A stretch of 64,000 nucleotides of DNA, from contig CAWATZ010000001.1 in NCBI GenBank assembly GCA_963784995.1, forward strand, positions 904,452 through 968,451. Reading direction: 5' to 3'. Position numbers and translations under genes: made by a program. Positions 46,397 to 54,756 of the stretch are shown here, in pieces (position 1 is the first letter of the stretch; every line of letters starts with the position of its first letter). The stretch comes from CAWATZ01 sp963784995 (GTDB lineage Bacteria > Planctomycetota > Planctomycetia > Gemmatales > Gemmataceae). The notes under the pieces are model-generated. The model worked only from the letters and a program-made list of their open reading frames with translations. It searched no databases and was not told the origin of the DNA.

Positions 46397-46639
46397 ATGA
46401 CTACCACCCGAAGGGCGAAACGCGGTAGGCCCCGCAAGGGGCCAGACAACATCAAGGGCATCCGCTTGGACATCCGGATAGCAGAGGCAGAGAAGCAAGT
46501 GTTCCGGGCGGCAGCAGAACTTGCCGGGCTGGACTTGTCGGCGTGGATAAGGGAACGGCTGCGGCAAGTGGCGAAGGAGGAACTTCAAGAGTCTGGGTGT
46601 CCCGTGCCGTTCATGCGGACAACTAATTCCAGCATGTGA
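46397..46639 (+). CDS. Ribbon-helix-helix DNA-binding protein (CopG/MobC-like)
   Basis: 80 residues. A basic N-terminus (RRAKRGRPRKG) is followed by a ribbon, IKGIRLDIRIAEAEKQVF, and two helices, AAAELAGLDLSAWIRERLRQ. This resembles CopG/DUF1778 antitoxins and plasmid mobilisation accessory proteins. It stands ten bases before the MltR-like gene and probably regulates that pair. No toxin family is evident beside it. Confidence 0.8.
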   Translation: MTTTRRAKRGRPRKGPDNIKGIRLDIRIAEAEKQVFRAAAELAGLDLSAWIRERLRQVAKEELQESGCPVPFMRTTNSSM

Positions 46640-46649
46640 GGACAATGAC

Positions 46650-47303
46650 GTGTCTGATGCGCCACCACCACCGACCACCGATGCTGCCAGCAAAGCCATC
46701 CCGGATGCCGCCATTCGGTTCCACAGAATCCGAATGGAGCTTGATCGCGAGTCGGATAGGGGAGTAGCGCTGCTGAGTGCTGCGTATGTGGATGCTTTCT
46801 TAGAGAAGGCGGTCAAGTCGCGTCTCTGCGACATGGCAGTACCAAAGGGCAGCACTCTTTTCGATAGGCTGTTTCAATCCGCAAACCCTCCGCTTGGTTC
46901 GTTTAGCGCGAAAATTGACTTGGCATTCGCCATGAAAGTGATTGGTCCACACACCTACCACGATCTCCATATCATGAGGGGCGTCCGCAACGATTTCGCC
47001 CATGACCTGGATTTTGACAACCCTCGTAAGGGTCTTTCGTTTGAAGAACGATCAATCAGTGACCGATGCAACAATCTTTGGCTCCCGAAAAACTACATCC
47101 ACATGGTAAATGCCAACCTAGCAGAGGAGACGATCCAGACGCAGCGGCTAGACCATCCGCGTGGCCAGTATGTCTACTCGGCATTGACGATCGCCCACTT
47201 AATCGACATGACGGTACAGCAGACTGACCATGTTAGCCGAGTCATTGAAGAGATGACGAAGGATGGGAAAGTGCCGTGCGTCTTACCAGGGTCTTTAGTC
47301 TAA
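46650..47303 (+). CDS. MltR-like protein
   Basis: 217 residues. The centre reads DRGVALLSAAYVDAFLEKAV, PPLGSFSAKIDLAFAMKVIG and YHDLHIMRGVRNDFAHDLDF, the conserved pattern of the mannitol-repressor MltR family, whose members are helical and often not sugar regulators. The NDFAH word also recalls HEPN-like RNases (RNxxxH/NxFAH), so an RNA-cutting or abortive-infection role is possible but unproven. GTG start at 46650 with GAGGA upstream. Identical in both arms. Confidence 0.75.
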   Translation: MSDAPPPPTTDAASKAIPDAAIRFHRIRMELDRESDRGVALLSAAYVDAFLEKAVKSRLCDMAVPKGSTLFDRLFQSANPPLGSFSAKIDLAFAMKVIGPHTYHDLHIMRGVRNDFAHDLDFDNPRKGLSFEERSISDRCNNLWLPKNYIHMVNANLAEETIQTQRLDHPRGQYVYSALTIAHLIDMTVQQTDHVSRVIEEMTKDGKVPCVLPGSLV

Positions 47304-47522
47304 TTCAGATGCCATAAATGCGTTGTAAGCAGTAATGTAGACCGCCAACCTCGCTTCAAGAGACAAACTCGTCCATGCGGTACGCAATGTGCATGGCACA
47401 AATGACTGCCATTTTGGATGCGGACGATCCCACTTTGGATGTAGTACCTCAGAGAGCATCATCGTCTTAGTGAGGTTACTTCCCGCCTCCGCCAGCGACA
47501 ACAAGTCATCTGTCAGTGTCAT
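47295..47522 (-). CDS. Small hypothetical protein, convergent to the MltR-like gene
   Basis: 75 residues: MTLTDDLLSLAEAGSNLTKT, HPKWDRPHPKWQSF, ending TAYNAFMASELD. No domain recognised. Its 3' end overlaps that of the MltR-like gene by nine bases. The composition is protein-like and both arms are identical here. The ATG at 47522 has no strong ribosome site. Confidence 0.5.
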   Translation of the reverse strand: MTLTDDLLSLAEAGSNLTKTMMLSEVLHPKWDRPHPKWQSFVPCTLRTAWTSLSLEARLAVYITAYNAFMASELD

Positions 47523-47542
47523 GTTTTCACTCGCCGTTGTCC

Positions 47543-47606
47543 TGCACAAAAACCCACCATTCTGCACAAAAACCGGGGGTGGGGCGGGAGGTTATTGTGC
47601 AAAGCC
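47543..47606 (+). repeat. 64-bp end repeat, right copy
   Basis: Starts TGCACAAAAACCCACC and ends with the right TIR. About 55 of 64 positions agree with the left copy. Confidence 0.8.
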
Positions 47607-48116
47607 CCCTGGGCTCAAGAAGCCGCGAGGGCTCAGGACACGATCGCTACTCGGATGTGCCAGCTTGCGATCGGCTATCGGGACAGTCCGCTGTCCGCCA
47701 CCTACTTGCAGGAAGAGCTACGTGCCGGCGACCGCGTGCCGGACCTGCCGGTGCGCTATCACAGCGAAGGTGGCGCTGGCTGGCAGGAAAGGACCCTGTT
47801 CCGCTTGCTCGATCCGTCCCGGTTCACGCTCCTGGCCGTGCGTTTCGCAGCGTCGGCAGCGGCCCCTGCCGATCTGTACGCTGCCGTGCAGCCGTGGCAG
47901 AAGCTCATTGGCGTTGTCGAGGTGGCGCCTGCGCTGGAAGCGGCCAGCGAGCGCTTCCAGACAGTTTTCGGCCGGTCGGACGGCGTATTCCTGGTGCGCC
48001 CGGATGGCTACGTCGGTTTCGCCAGCGGCGAGCAGGCATGGACTCGGCAGCTTGATGCATATTGCCGCTTGTGGCTGAGCGCTCCCGCACAGGTCCACAC
48101 TCACTCTGGCTATTGA
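47607..48116 (+). pseudogene. FAD-dependent monooxygenase, 3' part
   Basis: Resumes with PWAQEAARAQDTIATRMCQL and continues with the C-terminal thioredoxin-like domain of phenol-hydroxylase-type enzymes: YRDSPLSATYLQEELRAGDR, FTLLAVRFAAS, SDGVFLVRPDGYVGFAS. It ends normally. Intact in frame, so the element insertion is the main lesion. A hairpin (48128-48197, GCCCGACGCGCAAGCGAGGG and complement) follows as a likely terminator. Confidence 0.85.
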
Positions 48117-48127
48117 TCTCTGCGCCG

Positions 48128-48197
48128 TTAGCCCGACGCGCAAGCGAGGGTCGTGGCGTAAAGAGCGGCGAACCCTCGCTTGCGCGTCGGGCTAACT
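48128..48197. terminator. Palindrome after the monooxygenase gene
   Basis: GTTAGCCCGACGCGCAAGCG and its complement enclose about 20 bases. Present in both arms; possibly another repeat family rather than a dedicated terminator. Confidence 0.6.
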
Positions 48198-48228
48198 ACG
48201 CAGCCGTCCATAAGGGGGTGCCATCATA

Positions 48229-48791
48229 ATGCTTGATCCCAAAACCGTTCAGGTATTGTTCGCCGATCTGCAGCCGCAGATCGTGGCCCGGAGCAAAACC
48301 AATCCGCCTGACGCGCTGACCCGCTCCGCGGTCGTGCTCGCACAGGTCGCCCGCCTGTTGCACCTTCCGATGCACCTCAGCGTCGTGCCGGAAGGCGGGC
48401 AGCGGCCCGAGTTGATCCCGGAGCTGGCGCGGGAGACGCAAGGCGTGGCGCAATATCCGCGCGTGTCGGCCAGCCCGTTCCTGGATGAAGCGACGCGCGC
48501 CGCGATTGCCGCAACCGGCCGGCAGCATCTGGTCATCGCCGGCTTCGCGACCGAGGCGGTGGTGCTGCACGCCGTCCGCGACGCGATCGCCGCTGGTTAC
48601 CGGGCCTACGTGCCGGTGGATGCGTGCGGCGGTATGTCGTCCCGTACGGAGGACGCGGCGTTCCGACAGATCGAGGCGGCCAGCGGGGTCACGACGTCCG
48701 TGGTCACGCTGGTCACGGCGCGACGCCCGATTTCAGCACCGACCTCGGCGGAAAGGCCTTCGGGATTCTTCAGTCGCTCAGGCTGGCATAG
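48229..48791 (+). CDS. Isochorismatase-like protein without the catalytic Cys, frameshifted
   Basis: About 187 residues when corrected. MLDPKTVQVLFADLQPQIV carries the acid. The usual GxxTExCV loop reads VIAGFATEAVVLHA, so Cys is replaced by Ala. Then DACGGMSSRTEDAAFRQIEA. The frame is lost at LVTA near 48718 in this arm. In the other arm the end is intact (AVRADFSTDLGGKAFGILQS) but the middle is shifted, so combining arms gives one complete gene. Activity without the nucleophile is doubtful. Confidence 0.85.
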
Positions 48792-48803
48792 GAGGAGTTG
48801 TCC

Positions 48804-49394
48804 GTGAACGCGCGATTCAAGAAGACCTTCCGGGCCGACGACGGGCTGGAGATCGTCGGCGAGGACCGCGGCCAGGGCGACACGGCCCTCGTCTTCCTGC
48901 ACGGCTGGTGCGGCGACCGCGAGTACTGGAAGAACCAGGTCGGGCTGTTCGCCGCCGATTACCGCGTCGTCGCCATCGACCAGGCCGGGCACAGCGAGTC
49001 CGGCAAGGGCCGCAAGGCGTGGACCGCCGACGGTCTGGCCGGCGATGTCGAGGCGGTGGTCAAGGCGCTGGGTCTGAAGCGGGTGATCCTCGTCGGCCAC
49101 TCGATGGGTGGGTGGGTCGCGCTGCTGGCCGCCAGGCGGATGCCGGGGACCGTCGTCGCCGTGATCGGCGTTGATACCCTGCAGAACGCCGAGTTCAAAC
49201 TGCCCGAGGAGGTGAGCAAGCCGATATTCGACCCCCTTGGACGTTCTGTCCCCTTTGTCTTCCTCTGCCGCAGAGCGTGGCCAACGAGCCGCGCGAACGC
49301 TTTCCCTCTTGCCGTCCCTGCCTGCCAGCGGCTAGGTTGGGTAAAAGAGACCTTTCGCTCCTGGAGACAACCATGGCCACATCCGCACTGTTGA
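48804..49394 (+). pseudogene. Alpha/beta hydrolase, 5' copy, cut after 142 codons
   Basis: GTG start after AGGAGG. NARFKKTFRADDGLEIVGED, oxyanion motif LVFLHGWCGDREYW, nucleophile elbow VILVGHSMGGWVALLAA, then homology ends at EEVSKPIFD (about 49229). The rest of the frame is cassette DNA. The missing 3' part is present in the second copy at 50174, which repeats about 340 bp of this one. Confidence 0.85.
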
Positions 49395-49696
49395 AAGTGA
49401 CTCCCGAAGCGGCGGCGCGCATTGCCCAGATGGGCTTGCAGTCAGAAATCGACCGCATGATCGACTACGCTCGCCAAAACCTATCGGAACTCACGCACAT
49501 CGAGGTAAACCTCTACGACCGCTACGAAATGGGCGAGGAACCTGGTCTGGCTATCGAAGCGTACAGTTCCCGGCCGTTTGACCCGACCGACCATGCGGAG
49601 AAGGCTCTGGACCGCTGGATGATTAGCGAATTCCCCGCCGAGGTTCTCGAACATGTTCTGATGACCTATCGTCTGGGAGTCGTGAATGCTGGGTAG
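49373..49696 (+). CDS. Hypothetical protein, first gene of a two-gene cassette
   Basis: 107 residues, acidic: MATSALLKVTPEAAARIAQM, then SEIDRMIDYARQNLSELTHI and DRYEMGEEPGLAIEAYS. No named domain. Its 3' end overlaps the next gene by 11 bases. The pair is inserted between two partial copies of a hydrolase gene and is identical in both arms. Size, order and overlap recall antitoxin-toxin pairs, but no family supports that directly. Confidence 0.6.
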   Translation: MATSALLKVTPEAAARIAQMGLQSEIDRMIDYARQNLSELTHIEVNLYDRYEMGEEPGLAIEAYSSRPFDPTDHAEKALDRWMISEFPAEVLEHVLMTYRLGVVNAG

Positions 49697-50099
49697 AGAA
49701 TTCCTGGATCTCGCCGAGGAACTTCTCGCTACCGGAACAGCGCCTCGGCATTGGCGAGCGGTTGTCATTCACGCCTATTATGCCCTGTTGCTGGAAACCC
49801 GTGATGCGATGGACCGCTGGGGTTTGCCGCCGCTGACGCGACAGCAGGTCCACGCCCAGGTGCGACTCCGGCTCATCTACGCCACCGAGGTCGATTTGCA
49901 GGACATCGGCCGCAAGTTGGAAAAGCTCGGCCTGGATCGAAACATCGCCAGTTATGACCTCCGATCACTGCCCTTGTTCGCCGCCGCGGCGGTGGCCCAA
50001 AGGGACGTGCAAACCGCCAGCGACGCCCTCGCCTTGCTGGACGCCATCGACGCCGACCCCGCCCGCCGCGCCGCCGCCATCGCCTCCATCAAGCCATGA
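49686..50099 (+). CDS. HEPN-like helical protein, second gene of the cassette
   Basis: 137 residues, all helical. The helix RAVVIHAYYALLLETRDAMD resembles the second helix of HEPN proteins (AxYYA). The catalytic Rx4-6H motif is not visible, so nuclease activity is not supported. It ends AAAIASIKP. Overlaps the upstream gene, so the two are made together. Confidence 0.6.
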   Translation: MLGREFLDLAEELLATGTAPRHWRAVVIHAYYALLLETRDAMDRWGLPPLTRQQVHAQVRLRLIYATEVDLQDIGRKLEKLGLDRNIASYDLRSLPLFAAAAVAQRDVQTASDALALLDAIDADPARRAAAIASIKP

Positions 50100-50173
50100 A
50101 ACAAAGAGTTTGCCCTGAAAATCGGGCAATAATAGTCGTGCCTGTGCCCTTTTCGCTTTCGAGGTCCGAGGCC

Positions 50174-50910
50174 GGGGCGACACGGCCCTCGTCTTCCTGC
50201 ACGGCTGGGGCGGCGACCGCGAGTACTGGAAGAACCAGGTCGGGGTATTCGCCGCCGATTACCGCGTCGTCGCCATCGACCAGGCCGGGCACAGCGAGTC
50301 CGGCAAGGGGCGCAAGGCGTGGACCGCCGACAGCCTGGCCGGCGACGTCGAGGCGGTGGTCAAGGCGCTGGGCCTGAAGCGCGTGATCCTCGTCGGCCAC
50401 TCGATGGCCGGGTGGGTCGCGCTGCTGGCCGCCAGGCGGATGCCGGGGACGGTCGTCGCCGTGATCGGCTATACCCTGCAGAACGCCGAGTTCAAACTGC
50501 CCGAGGAGATGCGCAAGCCGATCCTCGACGGCGTCGAGAAGGATTTCAAGGGGGCGGTCCGGACCATGTTCGACGGGCAGTTCCCGGAGAAGGCGGACCC
50601 CGAGGTGAAGAAGTGGGTCCAGACCAAGGCCGAAGGTCAGGACCCGAAGATGGCGATCGCCCTCATGCGCGACCTCTTCGGCCTCGACACGAGGAAGCTG
50701 CTGAAGGAGACCAAGGTGCCAGTGCGGTGCATCAACTCCGCCGGCGGATACAAGTCCTTCACCCCCACGGTCGTCGAGACCAACAAGAAGTACGCCGACT
50801 TCGGTGCGGTCACCATCGAAGGTGTCGGCCATTACCCGATGCTGGAGAAGCCGGACGAGTTCAACCGCAAACTCCGGGACGTGCTCGAGGAAGTTGCGCC
50901 CAGGAAGTGA
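50174..50910 (+). pseudogene. Alpha/beta hydrolase, 3' copy lacking its start
   Basis: Begins inside the gene at GDTALVFLHGWGGDREYW and runs to the end (VLEEVAPRK). It carries the Ser elbow VGHSMAGW and catalytic His in GVGHYPML. Positions 50174-50510 repeat 48870-49215. The N-terminal 25 residues are lost; cassette DNA adjoins instead. Several residues differ from the other arm (EKADPE/EQADPE, KETK/KEAK, FTPTVVET/FIPTAVAT), more divergence than in the cassette. Confidence 0.85.
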
Positions 50911-51564
50911 GCCCGCCTCGCCCGGCACGGGGGAGGGGCGAAGAACCCAGGGCACGAAGAAGGGCGGCAATCCCGCAGGGCGGACGGTTGGACTCCGTGT
51001 CGCTCTTGCGGGGTATAGTAGCATCCAAGCCATGGTTGAGCCGCCGTATCTCCGGTGGATGCGGAGGTCGATGTGACCGAGCGCGCAACGCTACCCCACA
51101 GTCTCTATCGCATCCCTTCCCCTCCAACTGTCGTCGGCGGCATCTACCTGATGGCGTGGTAGGAAAGCGCCCCGGCACTGCTCCTGCCGACCGCGCCCCG
51201 GAAGTGAAAGACATCGGAGACAGGGGAATACCGGCACCGGACGGGGCAGTACGGCAACTCGGCGGGGTTCTTCGGGGATCGGTTCGACGAGCATTCGACG
51301 GCGTGGAAATAGCCGCAAGGGCGAACGGAGAAGCTCAAGGTGAGGTTCTTCCCGGCTGGGGATGAGTTCCTGCCGCGGTGGCATCTGGCGAGGGCATGGA
51401 GGTGTTGGCTGGAGGAGGGTGGCGTTCGAGGAATATCTGCAGGCGCATCGGTCGCTGCCGGCCTTGAATGCTTCGCAAGGGGAGCTTGAGCTGGATTGAC
51501 GCGGCGACAGGTCGTTGAGCCAAGCCCTCGGCTGTTGTGCCTGCTCGTCACCTTCCATTAGCGT
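50911..51564. other. Inner end of the left arm, fragments only
   Basis: No gene is supported. Plus-strand frames give KLKVRFFPAGDEFLPRWHLA with stops on either side, suggesting a decayed coding region. Open minus-strand frames are Pro/Ser/Arg-rich shadows. Arms differ here by several indels. Confidence 0.45.
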
Positions 51565-51992
51565 GTAGCCGGTCCCCACGGAGAACGGCAAGCACGAGTG
51601 AGTCCCGTTCCCGATGCTCTCAACTCCCCAGGTTCTCGATGCGATAGCTGATTTCCCTCGGACTGGCGTCCGTGCTCCAAAACGCTTTCGCCCGCATGTC
51701 CGCATACGAGTAGGGGTAGGCTCGCCCGTAGGCCCATGTGACAAACTGCTCCGGCGTCGTGAAGCCGAGATCGCCGTACTTCTTGCGGCACAACTCCAGC
51801 AGTTCCCAGTCCGAGAGCCGGCCGTTGTCGAGGAGTCGGTGGTGCGTCGGGCACAGCGGAATCGTCTCGGTCCCGCCGTGCCGATCTGGCGTCGGGAAGT
51901 GGGCTCCTTCCGTGAAACGATCCTCCCCGCAGATCAGACAAGGCTCACAGCCCTCCTTCCCAGGGACCCGGCTCGGCAGACTGCCCGGAGAG
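51565..51992. other. 428-bp unique spacer of the giant inverted repeat
   Basis: Not repeated on either side. Contains the HNH-type ORF on the minus strand. Confidence 0.85.
51620..51989 (-). pseudogene. HNH-type nuclease, C-terminal part, truncated at the repeat boundary
   Basis: The minus strand reads CEPCLICGEDRFTEGAHF, then TETIPLCPTHHRLLDNGRLS, FTTPEQFVTWAYGRAYPYS, ending RIENLGS and a stop at 51620. CxxC with a later CxxHH is the zinc-binding pattern of HNH endonuclease-like proteins. No start codon precedes it: going upstream the frame meets TAG a few bases past the arm boundary. The gene's 5' part was therefore lost where the arm begins. Confidence 0.65.
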
Positions 51993-52647
51993 CGCTAATG
52001 GAAGGTGACGAGCAGGCACAACAGCCGAGGGCTTGGCTCAACGACCTGTCGCCGCGTCAATCCAGCTCAAGCTCCCCTTGCGAAGCATTCAAGGCCGGCA
52101 GCCGATGCGCCTGCAGATATTCCTCGAACGCCACCCTCCTCCAGCCAACACCTCCATGCCCTCGCCAGATGCCACCGCGGCAGGAACTCATCCCCAGCCG
52201 GGAAGAACCTCACCTTGAGCTTCTCCGTTCGCCCTTGCGGCTATTTCCAGCACCGTGGAATGCTCGTCGAACCGATCCCGAAGAACCCCGCCGAGTTGCC
52301 GTACTGCCCCGTCCGGTGCCGGTATTCCCCTGTCTCCGATGTCTTTCACTTCCGGGCGCGGTCAGGCAGGAGCAGTGCCGGGGGCGCTTGACCACGCAAT
52401 CAGGTAGATGCCGCCGACGGCAGCAGGAGGGGAAGGGATGCGATAGAGACTGGGGTAGCGTTGCGCGGCGGTCACATCGACCTCCGCATCCACCGGAGAT
52501 ACGGCGGCTCAACCATGGCTTGGATGCTACTATACCCCGCAAGAGCGACACGGAGTCCAACCGTCCGCCCCGCGGGTGCCGCCCTTCTTCGTACCCTTGG
52601 TTCTTCGCCCCGTCCCCGTGCCTGGCGAGGCGGGCTCACTTCCTGGG
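51993..52647. other. Inner end of the right arm, fragments only
   Basis: Mirror of 50911-51564 with several indels; no supported gene. Confidence 0.45.
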
Positions 52648-53375
52648 CGCAACTCCTCGAGCACGTCACGGAGTTTGCGGTTGAACTCGTCCGGCTTCTC
52701 CAGCATCGGGTAGTGGCCGACGCCGTCGATGGTGACCGCCTCGAAGTCGGCGTACTTCTTGTTGGTCGCGACGGCCGTGGGGATGAAGGACTTGTATCCG
52801 CCGGCGGAGTTGATGCACCGCACCGGCACCTTGGCCTCCTTCAACAGCTTCCTCGTGTCGAGGCCGAAGAGGTCGCGCATGAGGGCGAGCGCCATCTTCG
52901 GGTCCTGACCTTCGGCCTTGGTCTGGACCCACTTCTTCACCTCGGGGTCCGCCTGCTCCGGGAACTGCCCGTCGAACATGGTCCGGACCGCCCCCTTGAA
53001 ATCCTTCTCGACGCCGTCGAGGATCGGCTTGCGCATCTCCTCGGGCAGTTTGAACTCGGCGTTCTGCAGGGTATCGACGCCGATCACGGCGATGACCGTC
53101 CCCGGCATCCGCCTGGCGGCCAGCAGCGCGACCCACCCGGCCATCGAGTGGCCGACGAGGATCACCCGCTTCAGACCCAGCGCCTTGACCACCGCCTCGA
53201 CATCGCCGGCCAGACCGTCGGCGGTCCACGCCTTGCGCCCCTTGCCGGACTCGCCGTGCCCGGCCTGGTCGATGGCGACGACGCGGTAATCGGCGGCGAA
53301 TACCCCGACCTGGTTCTTCCAGTACTCGCGGTCGCCGCCCCAGCCGTGCAGGAAGACGAGGGCCGTGTCGCCCCG
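52648..53375 (-). pseudogene. Alpha/beta hydrolase 3' copy, right arm
   Basis: Same organisation as 50174-50910. It keeps VIGVDTLQN where the left arm has VIGYTLQN, and loses one base near the end (EELRPGSEP instead of EEVAPRK), so the stop is missed. It also starts without its N-terminus. Confidence 0.85.
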
Positions 53376-53448
53376 GCCTCGGACCTCGAAAGCGAAAAGG
53401 GCACAGGCACGACGATTATTGGCCGATTTTCAGGGAAAACTCTTTGTT

Positions 53449-53862
53449 TCATGGCTTGATGGAGGCGATGGCGGCGGCGCGGCGGGCGGGGTCGGCGTCG
53501 ATGGCGTCCAGCAAGGCGAGGGCGTCGCTGGCGGTTTGCACGTCCCTTTGGGCCACCGCCGCGGCGGCGAACAAGGGCAGTGATCGGAGGTCATAACTGG
53601 CGATGTTTCGATCCAGGCCGAGCTTTTCCAACTTGCGGCCGATGTCCTGCAAATCGACCTCGGTGGCGTAGATGAGCCGGAGTCGCACCTGGGCGTGGAC
53701 CTGCTGTCGCGTCAGCGGCGGCAAACCCCAGCGGTCCATCGCATCACGGGTTTCCAGCAACAGGGCATAATAGGCGTGAATGACAACCGCTCGCCAATGC
53801 CGAGGCGCTGTTCCGGTAGCGAGAAGTTCCTCGGCGAGATCCAGGAATTCTCTACCCAGCAT
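53449..53862 (-). CDS. HEPN-like helical protein, right arm
   Basis: 137 residues, same protein sequence as 49686-50099. Conservation of this pair while neighbouring hydrolase DNA differs by several percent is notable. Confidence 0.6.
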   Translation of the reverse strand: MLGREFLDLAEELLATGTAPRHWRAVVIHAYYALLLETRDAMDRWGLPPLTRQQVHAQVRLRLIYATEVDLQDIGRKLEKLGLDRNIASYDLRSLPLFAAAAVAQRDVQTASDALALLDAIDADPARRAAAIASIKP

Positions 53863-54175
53863 TCACGACTCCCAGACGATAGGTCATCAGAACATGTTCG
53901 AGAACCTCGGCGGGGAATTCGCTAATCATCCAGCGGTCCAGAGCCTTCTCCGCATGGTCGGTCGGGTCAAACGGCCGGGAACTGTACGCTTCGATAGCCA
54001 GACCAGGTTCCTCGCCCATTTCGTAGCGGTCGTAGAGGTTTACCTCGATGTGCGTGAGTTCCGATAGGTTTTGGCGAGCGTAGTCGATCATGCGGTCGAT
54101 TTCTGACTGCAAGCCCATCTGGGCAATGCGCGCCGCCGCTTCGGGAGTCACTTTCAACAGTGCGGATGTGGCCAT
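53852..54175 (-). CDS. Hypothetical cassette protein, right arm
   Basis: Same 107-residue protein as at 49373, overlapping the HEPN-like gene by 11 bases. Confidence 0.6.
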   Translation of the reverse strand: MATSALLKVTPEAAARIAQMGLQSEIDRMIDYARQNLSELTHIEVNLYDRYEMGEEPGLAIEAYSSRPFDPTDHAEKALDRWMISEFPAEVLEHVLMTYRLGVVNAG

Positions 54176-54744
54176 GGTTGTCTCCAGGAGCGAAAGGTCT
54201 CTTTTACCCAACCTAGCCGCTGGCAGGCAGGGACGGCAAGAGGGAAAGCGTTCGCGCGGCTCGTTGGCCACGCTCTGCGGCAGAGGAAGACAAAGGGGAC
54301 AGAACGTCCAAGGGGGTCGAATATCGGCTTGCTCACCTCCTCGGGCAGTTTGAACTCGGCGTTCTGCAGGGTATCAACGCCGATCACGGCGACGACGGTC
54401 CCCGGCATCCGCCTGGCGGCCAGCAGCGCGACCCACCCACCCATCGAGTGGCCGACGAGGATCACCCGCTTCAGACCCAGCGCCTTGACCACCGCCTCGA
54501 CATCGCCGGCCAGACCGTCGGCGGTCCACGCCTTGCGGCCCTTGCCGGACTCGCTGTGCCCGGCCTGGTCGATGGCGACGACGCGGTAATCGGCGGCGAA
54601 CAGCCCGACCTGGTTCTTCCAGTACTCGCGGTCGCCGCACCAGCCGTGCAGGAAGACGAGGGCCGTGTCGCCCTGGCCGCGGTCCTCGCCGACGATCTCC
54701 AGCCCGTCGTCGGCCCGGAAGGTCTTCTTGAATCGCGCGTTCAC
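54154..54744 (-). pseudogene. Alpha/beta hydrolase 5' copy, right arm
   Basis: Same truncation after EEVSKPIFD and same GTG start as the left-arm copy at 48804. Confidence 0.85.
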
Positions 54745-54756
54745 GGACAACTCCTC

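Larger units (their letters stand above)
45115..47606. mobile_element. 2,492-bp TIR element without a transposase
   Basis: Bounded by perfect 17-bp inverted repeats, GGCTTTGCACAATAACC (45115-45131) and its complement (47590-47606), with a 9-bp target duplication. It interrupts the FAD monooxygenase gene. Both ends carry a 64-bp direct repeat (45138-45201, 47543-47606) with TGCACAAAAACC words. Genes inside: a PEP-CTERM protein, an RHH protein, an MltR-like protein and a small convergent ORF. No DDE, DEDD, HUH or serine/tyrosine recombinase motif was found, so it must be moved in trans. Confidence 0.9.
39550..51564 (+). repeat. Giant inverted repeat, left arm
   Basis: About 12.0 kb complementary to 51993-64000. 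Paired positions sum to 103,548-103,551 from the window edge to about 50.1 kb and to 103,557 at the inner end, so the arms are nearly collinear. The window ends inside the right arm, so the outer limit is unknown. Differences are scattered substitutions plus small indels. Confidence 0.97.

Noticed and set aside
45115..47606. Ordinary insertion sequence
   Set aside because: TIRs and target duplication fit, but no transposase motif is present in any frame.
49686..50099. Catalytic HEPN toxin
   Set aside because: The helix pattern is HEPN-like but the Rx4-6H catalytic motif is not visible.
51614..52684. 356-codon plus-strand ORF across the palindrome centre
   Set aside because: It is Pro/Ser/Arg-rich with no motif and runs from spacer into arm; the spacer's HNH motif is on the other strand.
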